Positions 63,742 through 64,000 of a DNA stretch of 64,000 nucleotides are shown in pieces. The stretch is from Paucibacter sp. TC2R-5 (GTDB lineage Bacteria; Pseudomonadota; Gammaproteobacteria; Burkholderiales; Burkholderiaceae_C), in NCBI RefSeq assembly GCF_025717605.1, contig NZ_JAJIRQ010000007.1, forward strand, positions 124,001 through 188,000, given 5' to 3'. The notes beneath the pieces were generated by a model. The model ran no database searches and was not told where the DNA came from. It worked only from the letters and a program-made list of their open reading frames with translations. Positions within the stretch are counted from its first letter, which is position 1. Each line of letters starts with the position of its first letter. Both the position numbers and the translations under genes were made by a program.

Positions 63742-64000
63742 ATGTCCACTCTCAAAAAGATCGCCCTTGCGAGCCTCTTGTGCCTGAGCCTCGCCGCTTG
63801 TGTCAGCGTGCCCAGCCCGCGCAGCGTCAGCCCCGGCATGAGTGCGGCCGCCGTGCTGGCCCAATATGGTCAGCCGACGCAGATCTGGCCCGACCTTGAC
63901 GGCAAAGGCGGCAAGACCTTGGAGTATTCGCAGCAACCCATGGGCAAGAGCGCGCTGATGATCCGCGTCGACGCCGATGGCAAAGTCATCAGCATCGAGG
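63742..64000 (+). CDS. BamE-like outer membrane lipoprotein, partial at right edge
   Basis: The gene starts at ATG 63742 with AAGGAG upstream and runs off the window after 86 codons. It has a lipoprotein signal (ALASLLCLSLAAC, lipid Cys20) and then SPGMSAAAVLAQYGQPTQIW, the GM...V...GxP pattern of SmpA/BamE-type folds, followed by YSQQPMG and VDADGKVISI. It may be a BamE relative rather than BamE itself. It lies 14 bp after rpoN on the same strand, where many relatives carry hpf. Confidence 0.75.
   Translation, partial: MSTLKKIALASLLCLSLAACVSVPSPRSVSPGMSAAAVLAQYGQPTQIWPDLDGKGGKTLEYSQQPMGKSALMIRVDADGKVISIE

Overview
This 64 kb window is GC-rich chromosomal DNA of a Gram-negative betaproteobacterium. 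The gene families (MetX/MetW, AmgK beside LptD, LptA-LptB-RpoN, many two-component systems and three PEP-CTERM surface proteins) point to Burkholderiales, probably the Roseateles/Rubrivivax/Leptothrix neighbourhood; that placement is inference from gene content. About 50 protein genes are packed tightly, often with 1-4 bp overlaps. I see no rRNA, tRNA, insertion sequence, prophage or CRISPR array.

Layout. 1-5.1 kb: lptD (runs off the left edge), divergent amgK, and an M20 peptidase. 5.4-8.0 kb: a PEP-CTERM protein, a fatty acid hydroxylase-family protein and an alpha/beta hydrolase. 8.2-13.7 kb: a lipoprotein that looks like a dead M48 protease with a PDZ domain, a MORN-repeat protein, an AstE/aspartoacylase-type deacylase and PPK2. 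13.7-18.8 kb, minus strand: two GST genes, sppA, then metX-metW under a SAM-II riboswitch that appears to feed an intrinsic terminator. 19-24 kb: pbpG, purB, a Crp-family regulator, a GNAT/NTF2-like fusion and pyrF. 24.1-34.4 kb is rich in signal transduction: a large hybrid histidine kinase, a carboxylesterase, an RstAB-like pair whose regulator is frameshifted, an outer membrane beta-barrel protein, and a compact kinase-regulator-kinase triad with two paralogous kinases.

34.7-41.9 kb: a 1418-residue repetitive PEP-CTERM protein, a second PEP-CTERM protein and an ankyrin protein. 42-48 kb, minus strand: an M14 carboxypeptidase, a LytTR/LytS pair with an overlooked 58-residue ORF behind it, a class II amidotransferase and a geranylgeranyl-reductase-type flavoprotein. 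48-56.8 kb: a TonB-dependent receptor, malate synthase G with a divergent LysR regulator, a DUF2214 membrane protein, a PsiF-repeat protein and a Ser/Thr kinase fused to a cyclic-nucleotide-binding domain. 56.8-64 kb, plus strand: argS, a SPOR protein, two tandem DsbA proteins, lptA, lptB, rpoN and a BamE-like lipoprotein cut by the right edge.

The observations most worth follow-up are the SAM-II/terminator switch of metX, the kinase-regulator-kinase triad next to a palindromic operator-like site upstream of the giant PEP-CTERM gene, the frameshifted response regulator with a direct repeat upstream of the neighbouring outer membrane protein, the degenerate M48 lipoprotein with its Cys-repeat MORN partner, and the hidden 58-residue ORF.
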